This document shows, piece by piece, positions 11,952 through 25,624 of a DNA stretch of 64,000 nucleotides. The position numbers were made by a program, and so were the translations under genes. The stretch comes from Portunus trituberculatus. Its lineage: Eukaryota > Arthropoda > Malacostraca > Decapoda > Portunidae. Position 1 is the stretch's first letter. Each line of letters opens with the position of its first letter. Where the stretch lies: positions 16,169,902 to 16,233,901 of the forward strand of contig NC_059281.1 of the NCBI RefSeq assembly GCF_017591435.1, in the 5' to 3' direction. The notes below the pieces were generated by a model that made no database searches, was not told the origin of the DNA, and worked only from the letters and a program-made list of their open reading frames with translations.

Positions 11952-13381
11952 ATCAACCGATGTTTGTTATTTTATTGTTTTGGAAATTGGCGGAATAGAT
12001 TATTATCGATAATTTAACAAAGTACGAGTGTTTCAGGTTTTACAAGGGAACGAGAATTTTGAGGAAATTTTGCAGTTACCAAAACTTTTGTTTCTTTCGA
12101 AACTGACAAGGAACTTTGTAAATGACACTTAAAAAAAAAAAAGTTGCATATACCAGACAAGGTAATGAAAAAGGAGAGTAATGAGGCACGTGGAAAATAA
12201 AAGCTACTCTGAGTAGTGAGGCCAAGGGTGACTGACGCTGAGCTGCGTCTCGTCCCGTGTACAAAAATGAGAGTGTAGTACATGAACAAGTGTTGATCGT
12301 TGTTGTTAAGCAAACCGTGGTGCACGTTTGGTTCTTTTCTTGCCGTAAGACACCGTATGATGTAACCCTCGATTCGGTGCCACACCCAGCCAGTTTTTTC
12401 ATCCAATCAAAATACGTTACTTTCATTCTGAACGAGCACCAGTAACACCTTGTTTCATGATGAAGATGTCTGCCTGTGTGTCACGGCCGCCGCGGCCTCC
12501 GGTGGGCCTCCCGTCCCCGCTGTACAGTTGCTGTCTTGTTCACTATTGTCAGACGTGTGTGAGAGGAAGATGTGGTTACAACTATACCGTATACGTAGAG
12601 TTATATTTCATAGTCAGGAGACAAGGAACGAGTCAAATTAGCGCTGGTGGGCGGGTACTCTGCGCCCAGCGCGTCTCTAATGTCGCCTGTCACCTGTCCT
12701 GCTCAACATTCTCACCCACGTGTGCTTGGCGTGGCTCTTCTGCCCCGCCAAGGAGTCAGTGTGAGTACAAAGTGCCACGTGTAGTGATAACAGGCACTGC
12801 TGCTCAGTAATGACATACGGGAGGGATTCTTTTGTAAACTAATCTTCTGTGAGGGTTGGACGGCTTGCTTGCCACGCTCAGCGGCAGCCAGCCTCCGTCC
12901 CACCTTCCACCCCTTGTAGTAGCCGTCTCGCAGCAGCAGTCCCTTCCTCCCTATCCGTTATTTGATAGCGCATGGCGTTGCTGCCGCCACTCACTGTTAT
13001 ATTGTTAATTCACTAAGACCCAAAACATAGTGTAAAATACTAGGTGTTTCATATATATGATTGATGTAGCTGTACAGTGACTCTGTTTATTGATATTGTG
13101 CGGGACATTTTTCTCCGGCTCGCTCGTCATGCTTTGGTCTAATTATCATCAGATTGTTTGTTTATATGACTTTTGAATGTCCCGTGTTGCTTTCAAGAGT
13201 TGCTGAGTGGTGTTCTTTGTGGCGCCTTCAGCTGGTGCCCGGTGGAGCAGTCAAGGCCAAGTAGGGTTGTGGTGCACACTTGGTAGGCGAGTGATGTGAT
13301 GTGGTGTATAGTGTGGTGAGATATGGTGCCGTGCTGTGTACTGCAAGAGATGAGCATGGTGTGGTGGGTGTGCTGTGGAGA

Positions 13382-13482
13382 TGAATGGGGGTGTGGTGTG
13401 GTGTGATGTGGAGGTGAATGGGGGTGTGGTGTGGTGTGGAGGTGAATGGGGATGTGGTGTGGTGTGGTGTGGTGTGGTGACC
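13382..13482. repeat. GGTGT/GATGTGG imperfect minisatellite
   Basis: Tandem GTGGTGTGGT-like units with interspersed GAGGTGAATGGGGATG copies. Confidence 0.7.
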
Positions 13483-15171
13483 GTAGTAGTTTAGGTGTCG
13501 TATTTTTTCTTGAACCTCTTTGAGCACGTGCATTCAACATCTTGTTATTTCGGTACTTGAGGATAGGTTGCTTATTTGTGACGACGTAGCAGCAGCAGCA
13601 GCAGCAGCAAACAAGCCTCAGACTATTAGCGCTGTCTTCCAGATAGTCAGAGTCATGGCGGCTGAAGTCTGTAGTCAAGGAACGAATGTCTAACCAGCGC
13701 AACAAGTGAAAACAGAAAACGAGTACATTGTGATGTAGTGAATCTTCCAGTAAGCTGACTTGCCAAACCGATAACTATATAATTGGTTCAGTATTATTGG
13801 CACAATTAACTGGTGTCATTTACAGGAATGCCACGCCTGGCTCGGTGCTCCGGGGACCGCCTCGCTTTGGCGGCAAGCAAGGTGGTGACAAGTATATGGG
13901 TCAGTAAACACGAGCACCACCACCAACCTTTGTGCATAGTGTAGTGAACATGCGAGCGTCTGTGACGAGGCTGTGCTCGGAGTGTGTACCGAAACGCTTA
14001 TGAACGAATCTTCCAGTCGTAGGAATTAGTGCAAGGATACACACACACATACCAGACCTGTGAAGTGTAAGCGTAGCACAGCCTCAGTATCTCCGATACA
14101 TGCAGGGACATGCGCACCTCCACCTTCATGTGTCCATCGTCCACGCGGGTACAGTATGATCTCACCTCTTCAATCTCCACCAAAACGTTCTCCCAGGTTC
14201 GCGTTGACCTAACCACCTTTCCCAAGTGTTCATACAAATAGTTTGCCTTGATTGCTTTCAGTCGGTCATTCAAGTAAACCCCCACGTGTGGAGCTGTTAT
14301 GTAAATACCCACCCAGCACGCACCACTCACGCCAATAGTGAGGGAACCGCCGCGTGTTGCAGTGATCTCGCTTCTCGCTTATCCAGGCTGCCTTGTCCTT
14401 GCGCTAACCTAAATGGTTATGTAGCATTACATATAGGATGAAGGGAGACTCGTGTGCAGCCCTCCATAGTACAGTGGCATGTGGTGAGAGGTAACAGGAG
14501 TGTGTACCCGGGCGTGGTGTGTAGTCTCAGTATTATGGTGGATAGTACATGTAGTAAGATCCTCTTCAGCCATACTGTGTTAGATGAAAACGCAGAGGGG
14601 CGTGAGTGGAGGGGAAAAGTCATAAAGGGTCAACCACACGCGGCATCGCTGCTCGGTGTGTGAGTGACGGAGCGAGTGCCGCTGTGCGACTCGTGGTATT
14701 GTGCCAAATTACTTGTTAGTGTAAGACAATGTACAGTAGTGTTCGTGGCTGCCATGATGACTTGCGGTGATATATTATAACGATCTGTGTTCCTCTGGGG
14801 TCTGGAGTCACCAGTACTTAGTTAGGTCAAATGGGTGGCGCGGTGTTGTGGGACAGATGTGTGGGCGTGGATCATGTCAGTGATTATATTTTGCTTTTGG
14901 TCACATATTTGATCACTATATATCGTAACACTTCCGTCTCTCCCTTGATTCCTATAATATCATTCGCTTTACTATGTGTGGGATGTATTTATTGTTTCAT
15001 GTGTAAGACAAACAGCACAGTGCAGCAGTGGTGGAGTGATGGATCAGGACGTGTCTTTCTGAAGTGAAGAGTGATAACTTACTCGGTGCCCCAAATTGTT
15101 CATAGTTACGGAAACAAATATTGCACGCAAAATTCGATTCAGCGAGCTAGATAGCATTGTATTACCTATAG

Positions 15172-15320
<149 letters not shown>

Positions 15321-15412
15321 TATGAGATCAAGCTATTTCCATTTTCTGACAAAATTGAAGAGTAACGTTATGCCTGTGAGGTGTGGTGCGATTTCAATGA
15401 CGGTATGAGCTG

Positions 15413-15468
15413 TGCGATGCGATGCAGTGCGATGCGATGCGATGTGATGCGATGCGATGCGATGTAGT
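15413..15468. repeat. (GATGC)n pentanucleotide repeat
   Basis: About eleven GATGC-like units with a few substitutions. Confidence 0.85.
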
Positions 15469-16403
15469 GATGAGATAAAACGTCTTCATGGAGGCTCGTG
15501 GGTGGTGGGTGACGGTGTGTTGAAGCGTGGCTGAGAAGTCTGTCTTGATATTTCTTCATAGATTATTATCGCGCCACTTTTCACTTGCGGAGCCTGTGGG
15601 GCTGTGGGTGCCACATCAGGGGAACCACGTGATCACTGGTGTTCGGTGCCCTGCTACTAATGTAAGGCGTGGCAAGGTTCAGGGCACGGTGAAGAAGCCT
15701 TATTCCATGAACTAGATTTACCAACCACTAGATAAATTGCTCGGGACTGATTATGACCAAGATTGTCAGCATCCGGCTGTCTTCTCTCTGCTGAGGCACT
15801 TCTTCCTTGTGTCTTGTTGCTCACTCTCCCGTTCAGTGCACATAAACATGATATATCAGTACCTTGAAGCACTATGTTAAGTCCATTTTGTGATATGCTC
15901 TAGTCTGCTAAAGTTACTCTGCGATAGAGTTTTGTTGCGGCGTGGAATATTGGAGGGCGAAGACTGACTGGTTCATGGAAATAGACGCGGTGTTGATATA
16001 TTAATGATTCATGATCTCTGTGTGCTTTGTATTCAAGTGTTAAGGTTATAGTCTTATAAAGCAACTTTAGGAAATGTTCAGACTATCCACCAAAGCGGTG
16101 GCTTAAAGTGTGCTCTAATATATAGATATAAAGATATATACTATATGTAGATATATGATTAAGTTTGTGACTGCATCGGACCGGCAGTCTGCTGTCCAGG
16201 TGGCCGTGTCGTGCTGGTCAGGTTGTCTTGCCTTCCTTTGTGTGTCACTCTGTTCACCGTCATGTTTTAATGGCGTGTTTTATTCTGTCATTTCTTCACC
16301 AACACCTGAATATTTGCCACACCCTTTCCTGTCTTGCCTTGTCTTCTCTCACGCCGCGTCGCGCCACACCACACCAGGCCACGTCACACCTTTTTCGTCT
16401 AAG

Positions 16404-16527
<124 letters not shown>

Positions 16528-17359
16528 ACATAATACACGCGAAATAAAAGAAAGTTTCCGTGAAGGGACAAGAAGTCACGCTGCCATTCTGCCATTACTC
16601 CATTGTACTGCTGCAGACAACGGGGATCCCGCTCGTCCGAAACGTCTGTGAGACGTGAATGACGCCGAGACGCTCGTCGCGCGGAGGAATGAGCCGCCGG
16701 GACGTGATGCGTTTTCCTTACAAGTGTCGTTTTCTGTCGTAAGGGCGCGAGCAGGGGATGCTATGACGCTCCGGTGAGGGCATGGAGAGGAAGTAGTCTG
16801 AGGAAGTAACCTGATGATCATTCTGTATTATATTTAGAAAAGTTCAAAAGGAATGTAGTTTGGAGCATTAGATTCTAAGATGTGTTTGAGATTAGCTGCA
16901 ATAACCTTTGGGTAGGCAAGGTTATATCGTGTGTGTACGTATGTGTGTACGTATGTGTGTGTGAGGTGTGTGGCGCCGTTGCGGGCCAGCCTTTCCAGAA
17001 CAGGGTTTTGTACACTTTGCCTTGTGGACCATTTGATCTTTGTTGTTACTGTATAATCACCACCCTGTAAAGGGGTCACTGTACTCAACGTATTGAATGC
17101 CTTATGTCGGTGTGACTACATGTGATGGACACAACCTCTGGGTGTCGTGAATCTGTGTCTTGGTGTTGAGAGGGCGCCGCGCCGAAGGCCGCTCTCTTCC
17201 TCCTTCAAGAAATTGCCTACTAGTAAATTATTGTTTTAGTGTCACTCAGAAACGTATGAAGTGGTGTTCCTTTTTTCATTTCCTTTTTTTTTTTTTCAAT
17301 CAGTGACAGTGTTCTTTGATCCCTCTGGCCACGTCTCGTGAATTATATGGCTCGTCTGA

Positions 17360-17430
<71 letters not shown>
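17360..17430. repeat. (TTA)n microsatellite
   Basis: A pure ATT trinucleotide tract. Confidence 0.95.
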
Positions 17431-17433
<3 letters not shown>

Positions 17434-17524
17434 TATTATTGTCATGCCGTTATCATTTTTCTCCACCACCACTTCACCTAGTTTACTTAACACTTCCTTA
17501 TAGTATTGCTGTAACTTTTCTAAG

Positions 17525-17531
<7 letters not shown>

Positions 17532-17591
<60 letters not shown>
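17532..17591. repeat. (CT)n microsatellite
   Basis: A pure CT tract. Confidence 0.95.
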
Positions 17592-17592
<1 letters not shown>

Positions 17593-18237
17593 ACACTTAT
17601 TTATTATTCCTGCATGCGTGTTAGTACGTACGTATGAATGCACGTTTGTATGAAAACATGAAAACTAATAGAAAAGTCAACCTATGCTCACCTAAGGTAA
17701 TTCAATAGCCAACCGTCAGCTCCCTGAGTCTCTCCCCACCACTATGAGTATTTCTTGCCACTAAACTAATACATGACTCAATGTAAGGGTCATAAGGTTA
17801 AGAGCAACGTAACTTCCCTCATGATATGATTGTCCTTGGTGGCTACGTGTGCTAATGAGTGATAGTGGACGGTTAGTTAGATCAGTTAATTTGGTGACAA
17901 GATTTGAGAGATAGATAAAGTTTGATTCATTTGCGTTTTTTTTTTTTTTTTTTCTTATTTTTCTATCTTTCACGTAAGCTTGCATTGATAACTTGCAAAT
18001 TCTTCAGGTGTGTATAGAGATAAATAGTTAAATAAATAATAAAGTTACAAACCGCAATCATAAAAAGCATAACGACTAAAGATTTACCATTGAAGTAGAC
18101 ATGTATCGGATCTTTAAAAATTATGATCCCTCAAATACAGGACATGCGTACATACATACATAGAAAGGCTATGTTAAGACAAAAAGGAAGAAAACGTAAT
18201 TATTGAAATGCCATTGACTTTTCTATGAGCTTCACCA

Positions 18238-18288
<51 letters not shown>

Positions 18289-18312
18289 TGCGTGCGTGTG
18301 TGTGCGTGTGTG
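18238..18312. repeat. (TG)n microsatellite
   Basis: A TG tract with GCGTGC interruptions toward its end. Confidence 0.95.
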
Positions 18313-18510
18313 TTAATAGACGTGCCCAGAGTTTCAAAAATCCACTTCACTGCAGGACAGCGTACAGACAGACAGATAGACAGACATTTGTTGGTGCACC
18401 GCTGGCTCGTGTTGTGGCGGCGTGTGTGCCGGATTTCTGTGTGTGTACGTACAATTATAAGTACTACGATGTATTGAGTCATGTGTACACCAGACCCTCC
18501 ACCCACCCGT

Positions 18511-18530
18511 ATTGTTGTTGTTGTTGTTGT

Positions 18531-18604
<74 letters not shown>

Positions 18605-18639
18605 CGCACGCACACCCGCGCACCCGCGCGTGTGTGCGC

Positions 18640-18689
<50 letters not shown>
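18511..18689. repeat. (GTT)n-(TG)n-(TG)n compound microsatellite
   Basis: Seven or eight GTT units lead into a (TG)n tract, a CG-rich interruption at 18603-18640 and a second (TG)n tract. Confidence 0.9.
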
Positions 18690-18692
<3 letters not shown>

Positions 18693-18798
18693 GAGGAACT
18701 GAGCTTATTTTGGACAAGCGCCTGACGCGGTATAATGTATATTTCTATTGTGAATTTGGAAATAAATATTTATTACATATTATTCAGTTGTCTTGATA

Positions 18799-18804
<6 letters not shown>

Positions 18805-18857
<53 letters not shown>
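18805..18857. repeat. (GA)n microsatellite
   Basis: A pure GA tract. Confidence 0.95.
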
Positions 18858-18860
<3 letters not shown>

Positions 18861-19038
18861 ACTAGCAAGATGATTGATTGCATCCACAGCATCAGCCAAT
18901 GTGTCAGAAGAGAACGGTAGTTGTGGGGCACAGGATGGGCAAGTACAGCAAACAGTTTGTTGTTCACCTATCAGGAAGGTGGCGTCAGCTTCTGGTGACC
19001 TCTGGAGAGTTTTATGGAATCTTTTTTGTGTTCTTCAG

Positions 19039-19854
19039 GAAACCATGAAGTGGAGAAAGGATGTTAGCTTACCAAGGAATGAACTGAATGAAGCAATGGT
19101 AGAAATTGACCTGTTCCTGCTGCAGGACCAGTACAGGATTAGTACGCGCAAAACAAGGTAAAAAAAATTTTCAGAATATGGTTGTCTGATTAATGAAGTC
19201 GGTGAGTCACTCAGCTTGTCATGTGTCAAATCATATAAGCTAGTAATGAATCATACCAAATGTTAGATACAGGAAGCATATTACCTGATTGTGCTTATTA
19301 TAATCATTTATTTTTTTTAGGTTGAAAATATCGTCCATAGCTTTCTCCACCCAATATCTAGAAGTGGTGGAGGTGGTGACACAGTAAGTTAGAGGTGGCA
19401 AGACATATTAATTAATAGGGAAAGGAGCAAGTGAACACCATAAATTAACAGGATACCTTCACTAGATCTCACTCCGGAAGAGCCTGACGAAAGTGGCTTG
19501 CTAAAGAAGCTGTTGTTTGTATTCAAGTTCAATAGGTTTGTGTGCAGCAATTGGACCAGCCTGCATTCTGCCCAGGACACTCGACCCTAGCTTGCTGAGT
19601 GCTTAGTGCTAACTTGCTCACATGAAGAAGTGTGTGCTGATGCGGAGGTGGTGAGTACCTGCGTGTGTTTTTGGATTTCTTCATTGTTAGGCGAGCAAAC
19701 ATGGACAGTTTTCGCCTTAAGTGTGACAAGGAGCCTATAAGAGGAACAGAGTTACGTCAATTATGTGTGAGAAATGCTTTAGATGGCAGCACAGAGCGCG
19801 TGTTGGACTGCGGGCGGGATGCTAGTTCGAGGCTGCTAGAGAATAGCTTCAAAG
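19039..19854 (+). CDS. unrecognised candidate gene fragment, three phase-compatible exons
   Basis: Three segments are flanked by acceptor and donor dinucleotides: 19039-19159 (after ttcttcag, before GTAAAA), 19321-19383 (after ttttttttag, before GTAAGT) and 19681-19850 (after cattgttag, before GTAAGT). Joined, they stay open. Phases fit: AG+G and CA+G make complete codons. The translation begins ETMKWRKDVSLP, continues LKISSIAFSTQYLEVV, and then MDSFRLKCDKEP. I do not recognise a domain. No start, stop or polyA signal is assigned, and the DIRS element lies directly downstream. It could be part of a larger gene, a pseudogene or chance. Borders of the third exon are approximate. Confidence 0.25.
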
Positions 19855-20055
19855 TAAGTCTATGCCCCGGCTGCAATGACGCCAAAGCAGTTTGGTGGGA
19901 GGATGAAAGGATTAAGTTATAGAATCCAGGATACGCGAGATGGAAGTCAGCAAGGTAGGAGGGAAGCCCGCCGAGATGGTAGTGGCCAGTCTAGGCCCTA
20001 GGCCCAGGGGGATGGAGAGTAGTACACACTGCACTGCCTCTGGCTCTCATGAGTC

Positions 20056-21039
20056 CAGTGTTGCCAACCGTAGGGCAATTGCCCTACGCGTAGGGCAATT
20101 TAGCCTCATATCCTGGTCTGTAGGGCGGTAGGGCAATTTTACAAAATTTGAGCAAAACGTAGGGCAATTACGATTTCTTGGTATGAGTGATAATTATTTT
20201 GCATCAAAAGATTAATTATGTAAACGGAAAGGAAATATGCTAAAAAAAAGGTACTAATTTTTAAAAAATTCTATTACCCTCTACTATGTAACAAAAAAAC
20301 TTCTTCAACAATAAATAATAAGTCACAAGTCATAACATAAAATGCTTCTCATAAATCTGACAGCCCCTTGTGATTGGCCCGTTTAAAGGAGAGAGCCAAT
20401 CACAAGCCAGACGAGTCTGAGACGACGAATATATCCCTTGATAAACAGGAGCAGGACAGGTCTACTGTGTACATGTGAGCATGCTGCCGTCTTCTTTGGA
20501 ACTGGACTGTATTAACGGCATTATGCATGTGTAGCCCCTTTATTTAGGACTGTGTTAACAGGAAAACATAGTGATAGTATGGCTGATTCCCCTTCTACGC
20601 CCAAAAAGAAAAGACAGTACCGCGGGAGCTAGATAAACAAGAAAAGGAGACTCCCAGGAAGCAAAAGTTTAGAGATGTATGGCTACAGGTAAGAATTATA
20701 AGCTAGCCCATTTTTAACTTATCATTGTACTATGTTCAATTATATATTTTTATTAGGCCTACATTTCATTTAGGGTTCATTATGCTTCACCAGTCTATCT
20801 ATATTATATATTCAATTTTTTTTTCAAGAAAGATAAGATGTAGGTCTATTCCTGCACTAAACAAGAGAAAACATATTATTTTTGTTGTTGCTATATAGCA
20901 GTATATAAATAAAAAAAACTACCAACTAATATCGAGATATTTTCATGATTCATCCTGAATCGTAGGGCAATGAAGGAAAATGTAGGGCAATTTCAGTGTC
21001 TGTGTAGGGCGAAGTAGTCTGTAGGGGTTGGCAACACTG
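20056..21039 (+). mobile_element. non-autonomous hAT element with 8-bp target duplication
   Basis: Terminal inverted repeats are CAGTGTTGCCAACC on the left and, on the complement of the right end, CAGTGTTGGCAACC. The element is flanked by the perfect 8-bp direct repeat CATGAGTC (20048-20055 and 21040-21047), the hAT hallmark. Both ends carry many GTAGGGCAAT subterminal motifs, including a perfect 20-bp palindrome at 20069-20088. A short reading frame starts at 20579 (MADSPSTPKKKRQYR). After a frameshift it reads KQEKETPRKQKFRDVWLQ before a GTAAGA donor, as the first exon of a transposase would. The rest is deleted. Confidence 0.85.
20369..20408. promoter_or_regulatory. inverted CCAAT-box pair in hAT element
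   Basis: CTTGTGATTGGC and GCCAATCACAAG face each other about 17 bp apart, giving two opposed CCAAT boxes within an inverted repeat. They lie upstream of the transposase start at 20579 and are plausibly its promoter; this is inference. Confidence 0.4.
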
Positions 21040-21047
21040 CATGAGTC

Positions 21048-21878
21048 AACGTCAGTCGTTAGTCGACACTCGACAGCAAATGCTCGCTCAGTCCACACTA
21101 CCTTCCCAGCTCCTTCGGTTCAGCACCTTCCCTCCCCTGTTTCCTGCCGTGGTAAGATTTTTCCATTATTTTCCTTTGACCGTGTTGAGTGTTTTGTTCT
21201 CATTTTCACATTCGATCTAACAATACCGCTGCAGTAGCCAGTTTCTACTATAGTAGTTTGTTCTTGGCAGACCTAAGAACCTTCGGTGGTAGTTACTACT
21301 CGTTGACTCATGAGCACTGTTGTTTTCACTTTGTAAATCTTTATTTTATTAACTTTGTTTATCAAGATTTTTTTTTCTTCGGTCCAAGGACCATGTCTTT
21401 TTATTATTTTTTTCTATTTATTTATTTTATTTTTATTTTTTTTTTTTTTTTTTTTTTCTTAGAATGAGGTCCAAGGTCGGTAACGGTTGTTTGTTGTTTT
21501 ACCGTACTGTCCAAGGACTGTAGCCTTTGTTTGCCTGATTGTATCCCAGTTTGTTATTTTCACAGGTTCGTGTCGAGCTTTGGCGAACCAAGGCAACAAC
21601 TAATACACGCCAAGGTGTAACTCTTTTCTTCTGTTTATGGCCCATCAGGTGTGATGAGGATGTTTAAGACCTGTTTCTAAGAGGAGTTATGTTGGTTCTG
21701 ATGGGATGTCCGGCAAGTATAAAATTTGTAAATGTCCTCCGTAACAGGAAGCAGTCAACAACCTGACGGCAGTCAACCTTGTTCGACTCTGAATCGTATC
21801 TGCGTCGAACCACAAGCTGGATCTCCTCACTAAACTTTTACTGTGTTTTACATGGTTTGATTGATAAATGAAAAAATA

Positions 21879-21925
<47 letters not shown>

Positions 21926-24900
21926 TAATAATAAATAAGAATACGTAAATGGACAAGCGCATCATACTTAGTGCTTCACCCTCACGCCAAGGTGTTCATG
22001 AACTGTATCTATCTGCTACTTAGTGATGACGGTGAAGTGTGTTTAGTAGATTTTAATGACCCAGACCCCCTGAATTGTTTTCGGACTGTCATCCACGCTT
22101 AATCCGTTAATCAGCTTGCTGTTGCTGCTGATCTAGATGACGCACAGATTTCCGCTACTTATGGTCTGGGTGAGCTGTCTGGCATGGAGACATCAAAAGG
22201 AACTTGATATTTTCTGATCGCCGACCCGTGGCTGATAGTGTCAAAACAGCTGCTCAAGTGTAATGGTCCGTCCACACCAGGGTCTATTCCTGGACCACAC
22301 AACAACGCTTGCCTGTTTTAGTCGGAGGCGAGCACCCGTACAACCAGGCAGCGGATCCGTGTATCTGATTAAAACTGCGGTACGACAGCATGAGAACCAA
22401 GGACCGGAAAAAAAAGCTGTTATTGTGCTCAGTTATACTTTTGCTGACGGAGAGGTAGACATGATGTTTTGGTGTAGAGACTGGCAAACTGGCAGTCATG
22501 GACATAAAGCCAACATTGTAATCTCGTATGTCTGGCAGTGGCGCACTGCAGGGCCTGGCGAACAGTGCCCACCGCCCGGTGAAATCGCTTGTCTACAAAC
22601 GAGCAGTTTGCTCGTTTGCAGCCGGGTAAAGGCGGAGAAAATGTTGCTGGGCAAACGCTTCGCTGCTGCCCGCGTGCACTGCCTGCTTGTGTGGACGGAT
22701 CTTAAGATTAAAGTGCCCAGCAATCTACACAAACTTAAGGTTCTTCTAACTAACTCAGCTATTGTCAAGGCCATGAGTGTAGGTGGTAAGCTTGTGGATG
22801 CACGATTAGCCCGCATTAATAGCTTGTTGACAAAAGCTTTAGTCCCCTTTTGTCAGTGCTTTAGTTACATTGAGGAAAAGAAATGCGAGTGTTCACAGTT
22901 ACTTACAAGGCTTAATGGTAGCATTTGGCTTTTAATATCTGGTATTTTCATTACCATTTGAGTAAGGAGGTGGCACGCCTTCATGTTAATGACTGCTATA
23001 GCAGAACCAAGGACCTAGTATATTCCTTGAGTAGAACTGTAGGAATGTGAAGTTGGGGCTGATTCTCTTTTCTCTTTTGACTTGAAGAAATGCGACGGGA
23101 AAAAAAAAAAAAAAAAAAAGACACCATTTCGTACTTACAAGACTAATAGTATTGAGTTTTGTCCAAAATAGACGAGACTGCAGGAGGCCCTACACATTTC
23201 GAGCCAGGTAGAGGGTTTTTTTTCAATGCCCTTTTTAAGCCAAAGGCAGTTCAACGGAAGAAAAATGCAGCCATACAAAGACCACCAGTAACGGAACCCT
23301 GAGTAACTTCCAATATCTTGCCTTTCTACACCTTGATTAACACGCCTGATAATTTTTGGGAGCTAAGATTTTCTCCTCCAGGCTCAGGTTGCTAGCTCTA
23401 TCCAGTGATAGGTGGATTCACAATGTCGTGTTTGGAAAAGTGTTGGAGTTTGATAAAGAGTGGTTTACCTAGACCGAGGTCTTATCTTGTCTTCTGCTGA
23501 CAGCATGGCCCTAGGCAATGCTATGCTAATTTCTTTTAAACATTAAGTGGTAGAAAATTGTGACCCCACTTCAGATGTTTTTTTTATTCTAATGTTTTAC
23601 CTGTAAGAAAACATTTGAACATCTGTTTATATTCAACCAGAGGATAGGAAATGGCTGAGATTTATGTGGAAGAACCATCACTTCCAATTTACTTGTCTTC
23701 TTCAAGGATTAACCTCTGCAGTCTGCACGTCACATATTAGAAAAAAAGTTATTAAGTAATTAAACCACTATTTTTCTCACTTTAGGAAACTCAGGATCAT
23801 GGTGTCTGCTGCATAGATGACTATTTTCATTGCACCTTTGGCTGCAGATTTAGAGGCACATGTAAAATATGCTATGTAGATGTTTGACTATGTAGGTCTT
23901 GCTGTTAATGTCAAAAGTCAGTGTTGATCCTTATCCAGGAGGTAAAGTTTCTCGCAATTTCTCTTAATTCGGTGACAATGTCTGCTACACTACCTTCATG
24001 TTGTAAAGAGAGCAAGAAAACCCAACCTTACATGACTTCACTGCTTTCATTGGTCATGTCATGGCTTCAGATTCAGCAATGCCTCTTGCCTCTGACATAC
24101 AAATACCTTGAGATTGTTAGGAACAGGGAACTCTCTCAGAACAAAGGCAACTACAATTCTCTTATTACTTTAGATAGCCATACGGTAGACATGATACAAT
24201 GGTGGATCGATAATATTGACATTCAAGCCAAATCTCTGGCCTCCTGTCCTCCAGAATTGAAAATTCACACTGATGCATGCCTTATAGGCTGGGGAGCAGA
24301 AGTTGGTGATGTAATGATAGATGGTCATTGGGCTGTTGATGAGTTAGACCACAAATTGTCTGGAGCTAAAGGCCATCCCTTTAGGACCTACAGGATGGTT
24401 ACACCTTGTGTTTTCAGAAGGTTATGTAAACTTTTCTATACTCAGATATTGACCTTTTTGCATCGTGGACTAATGCCCAGTTATCTACTTGTGTATCTTG
24501 GAAGCCAGACCCATATGCTTTACACACAAATGCCTTCACACATAACTGGTCTAATATGAAATCTTACACTTTAGCACCTTTCATTGTCATTGGCATGATG
24601 TTGGGGAAAAAAATTCAAGCTTTGCCCTATCCAATCCAAATGTGGTTTCCTGTGGCCTTTTGACTAAGCTATACCACCACTCCTTCCATGCACCTTCTTA
24701 GTCCTTCCACAAGATCCATTTTGTGTACATCTTCAGGGCCAGAAGTTAATTTTAACAGCTATGATGCTCTCGGGAGATCCTCTGAAAGCCGAGGCCTTTC
24801 ATGAGAAGTTCCTGAGTTTTTGCTCAGTCATGGAGAAAAGCCACGAAATTACAGTATGGGTTGCATGTCAAAAGATAGATGTCAGTTTGTCAGGAGGAAA

Positions 24901-25500
24901 GTTTATCCTTTTCAGCTACCTATAGATTTTTTTATTAAACTTTATTCAAATTTAAGGAGAATGATTGAGGTTAGTTTTATGAATACCATGCATTCTGATA
25001 TCTCAGCTGTTGCTAATATTGATTGCAAATCTGTGGGTCAGCACCCTCTCAGTAGCAGATTTATGAAGGCAGTGTTTCAGAAAAGACCATCATTCCCTCG
25101 ACACCACACCACCTGGGATCCAGATGTAGTCTTAAATCACATAAGGAGACTAGAACCAAACAATAATTTATCCATATTTCTGTTATCAAAGAAATTGGTC
25201 ATGCCTGATGCTACTGGTGTCTGGGCAGCGTGGACAGATCTTAAATCTTTTGGGCACACATCGAAACATGACTGTCTTAGAATCAAAGTTCATTAAAGAT
25301 AGGGGACCTCCTAAAAAGTCCCATGACTACCTCTCAGAACTTGTTTTTGAAGCTTACAACCTAGACAAGTTTTTGTGTCTATATACTAGTCGAGTTACTT
25401 GGACAGGACTCTAGATACCAGGGTTTCAACTATCAGGTTCTTTGTAATTACTAAGAATATTGTTTAGTTAGAGTTAGCCTCATGTGATATGTTACGTCGC
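21048..25500 (+). mobile_element. DIRS-type tyrosine-recombinase retrotransposon, decayed
   Basis: In plus-strand order there is a gag-like segment (about 22000-22960; KLVDARLARINSLLTKALVP) and a broken RT region (about 23050-23960) ending KFLAISLNSVTMSATLP. Then come the RNase H part at 24200-24350 (WWIDNI, IHTDACLIGWGAEVGD) and the tyrosine recombinase at 24820-25420 (PLSSRFMKAVFQKRPSFPR, WDPDVVLNHIRRL). RT-RNaseH followed by a recombinase instead of an integrase is the DIRS order. Frames are interrupted many times. Terminal repeats were not located, so the borders are approximate. Confidence 0.7.
21880..21936. repeat. (AAT)n microsatellite
   Basis: An AAT trinucleotide tract. Confidence 0.9.
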
Positions 25501-25624
25501 TGGCCTAGAGATATCATGAGAGATATCCAAATTCTCACTTCATTCTACCATTTGCAGTATATCATTTTTTAATTGTCATAACATAAATGGCACATAAACA
25601 AAAATTGTGAATGTCCTTCTGCAG

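Noticed and set aside
22284..22816. Antisense frames opposite the DIRS gag-like segment
   Set aside because: No similarity and no splice context; the plus strand explains the sequence better.
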